From Bubalus kerabau (Eukaryota; Chordata; Mammalia; Artiodactyla; Bovidae): a stretch of DNA of 64,000 nt. Below the pieces are notes generated by a model that saw nothing but the letters and a program-made list of their open reading frames with translations, did no database searches and was not told where the DNA came from. Positions 63,495-64,000 of this stretch are shown here, in pieces. Position 1 is the first letter of the stretch. The number at the start of each line of letters is the position of its first letter. The stretch is from the NCBI RefSeq assembly GCF_029407905.1, contig NC_073645.1, positions 46,067,501 through 46,131,500 of the forward strand, given 5' to 3'. The position numbers were made by a program, and so were the translations under genes.

Positions 63495-64000
63495 TCAGAT
63501 CAGATCAGTTGCTCAGTCGTGTCCGACTCTTTGCGACCCCATGAATTGCAGCATGCCAGGCCTCCCTGTCCCTCACCAACTCCCGGAGTTCACTCAGACT
63601 CACGTCCATCGAGTCAGTGATGCCATCCAGCCATCTCATCCTCTGTTGTCCCCTTCTCCTCCTGCCCCCAATCCCTCCCAGCATCAGAGTCTTTTCCAAT
63701 GAGTCAATTCTTCGCATGAGGTGGCCAAAGTACTGGAGTTTCAGCTTTAGCATCAGTCCTTCCAAAGAACGCCCAGGGCTGATCTCCTTCAGAATGGACT
63801 GGTTGGATCTCCTTGCAGTCCAAGGGACTCTCAAGAGTCTTCTCCAACACCACAGTTCAAAGGCATCAGTTCTTCGGCACTCAGTTTTCTTCACAGTCCA
63901 ACTCTCACATCCATACATAACCACAGGAAAAAAATAGCCTTGACTAGACGGACTTTTGTTGGCAAAGTAATGTCTCTGCTTTTGAATATGCTATCTAGGT
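63495..64000 (-). mobile_element. BovB LINE 3' region, young copy, runs off the window
   Basis: Starts with (CAGAT)n-like repeats of the BovB 3' terminus and continues to the window edge at TATCTAGGT. The minus-strand frame 63505-63924 keeps 139 codons without a stop. It covers the C-terminal part downstream of the reverse transcriptase, with motifs ELWCWRRLLRVPWTARRSNQ and RMRWLDGITDSMD. It carries variants absent from the older copies here (CATCCAGCCATCTC and CCCCCAATCC). The upstream part lies outside the window. Confidence 0.96.

Noticed and set aside
1..64000. CRISPR arrays, operons, ribosome binding sites or riboswitches
   Set aside because: The window is mammalian nuclear DNA; regularly spaced direct repeats with unique spacers are not present.

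Overview
This is a window of ruminant nuclear DNA, most likely Bovidae (cattle, buffalo, sheep or goat type). The evidence is the mix of interspersed repeats. There are about a dozen BovB LINE 3' ends and about seventeen Bov-tA/Bov-A SINEs, both ruminant-restricted in this combination. There are also CHR-type tRNA-Glu SINEs of cetartiodactyls, 3' ends of the ruminant L1, and older mammalian repeats (L1M, MIR, MaLR/MLT1, MER5A, Tigger). I recognise no protein-coding exon, tRNA, rRNA or other functional RNA gene. The open frames are short, lie in repeats or low-complexity DNA, or show no recognisable domain. The window reads as intergenic or intronic.

Layout. 1-6.2 kb: mostly unique sequence with a Tigger element, BovB pieces, and an L1 3' end interrupted by BovB. 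6.5-8.4 kb: an old L1 whose 5' part is inverted, then a Bov-tA. 8.4-16.9 kb: unique sequence with an unassigned ancient repeat, MER5A, a TG-rich tract and a MaLR LTR split by Bov-tA. 16.9-19.5 kb: a pile-up of hAT, CHR, LTR-like, BovB and L1 pieces. 19.5-26.5 kb: largely unique, with an AT-rich candidate regulatory patch near 20 kb. 26.5-28.6 kb: a three-layer L1/Bov-tA/L1 nest and an ERV1-like LTR. 28.6-36.6 kb: unique stretches, SINEs, BovB, an LTR-like segment and a long antisense L1M. 36.6-43.2 kb: mostly unique. 43.2-44.5 kb: a 1.29 kb endogenous-retrovirus LTR on the minus strand. 44.5-60 kb: unique DNA with MIR, SINE and L1 pieces. 60-64 kb: dense repeats, including MLT1 > CHR > Bov-tA nesting, ending in a BovB copy that runs off the window.

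The useful information is mainly historical. Target-site duplications and nesting order the insertions: MIR, L1M, hAT and MaLR first; CHR and L1 next; BovB, Bov-tA and Bov-A last. A few unique AT-rich patches with palindromic transcription-factor-like motifs are the best candidates for function. I found no evidence for an undescribed biological system. Repeat-family names come from recognition of consensus features, not from a database search, and boundaries are accurate to roughly 10-30 bases unless a target-site duplication fixes them.
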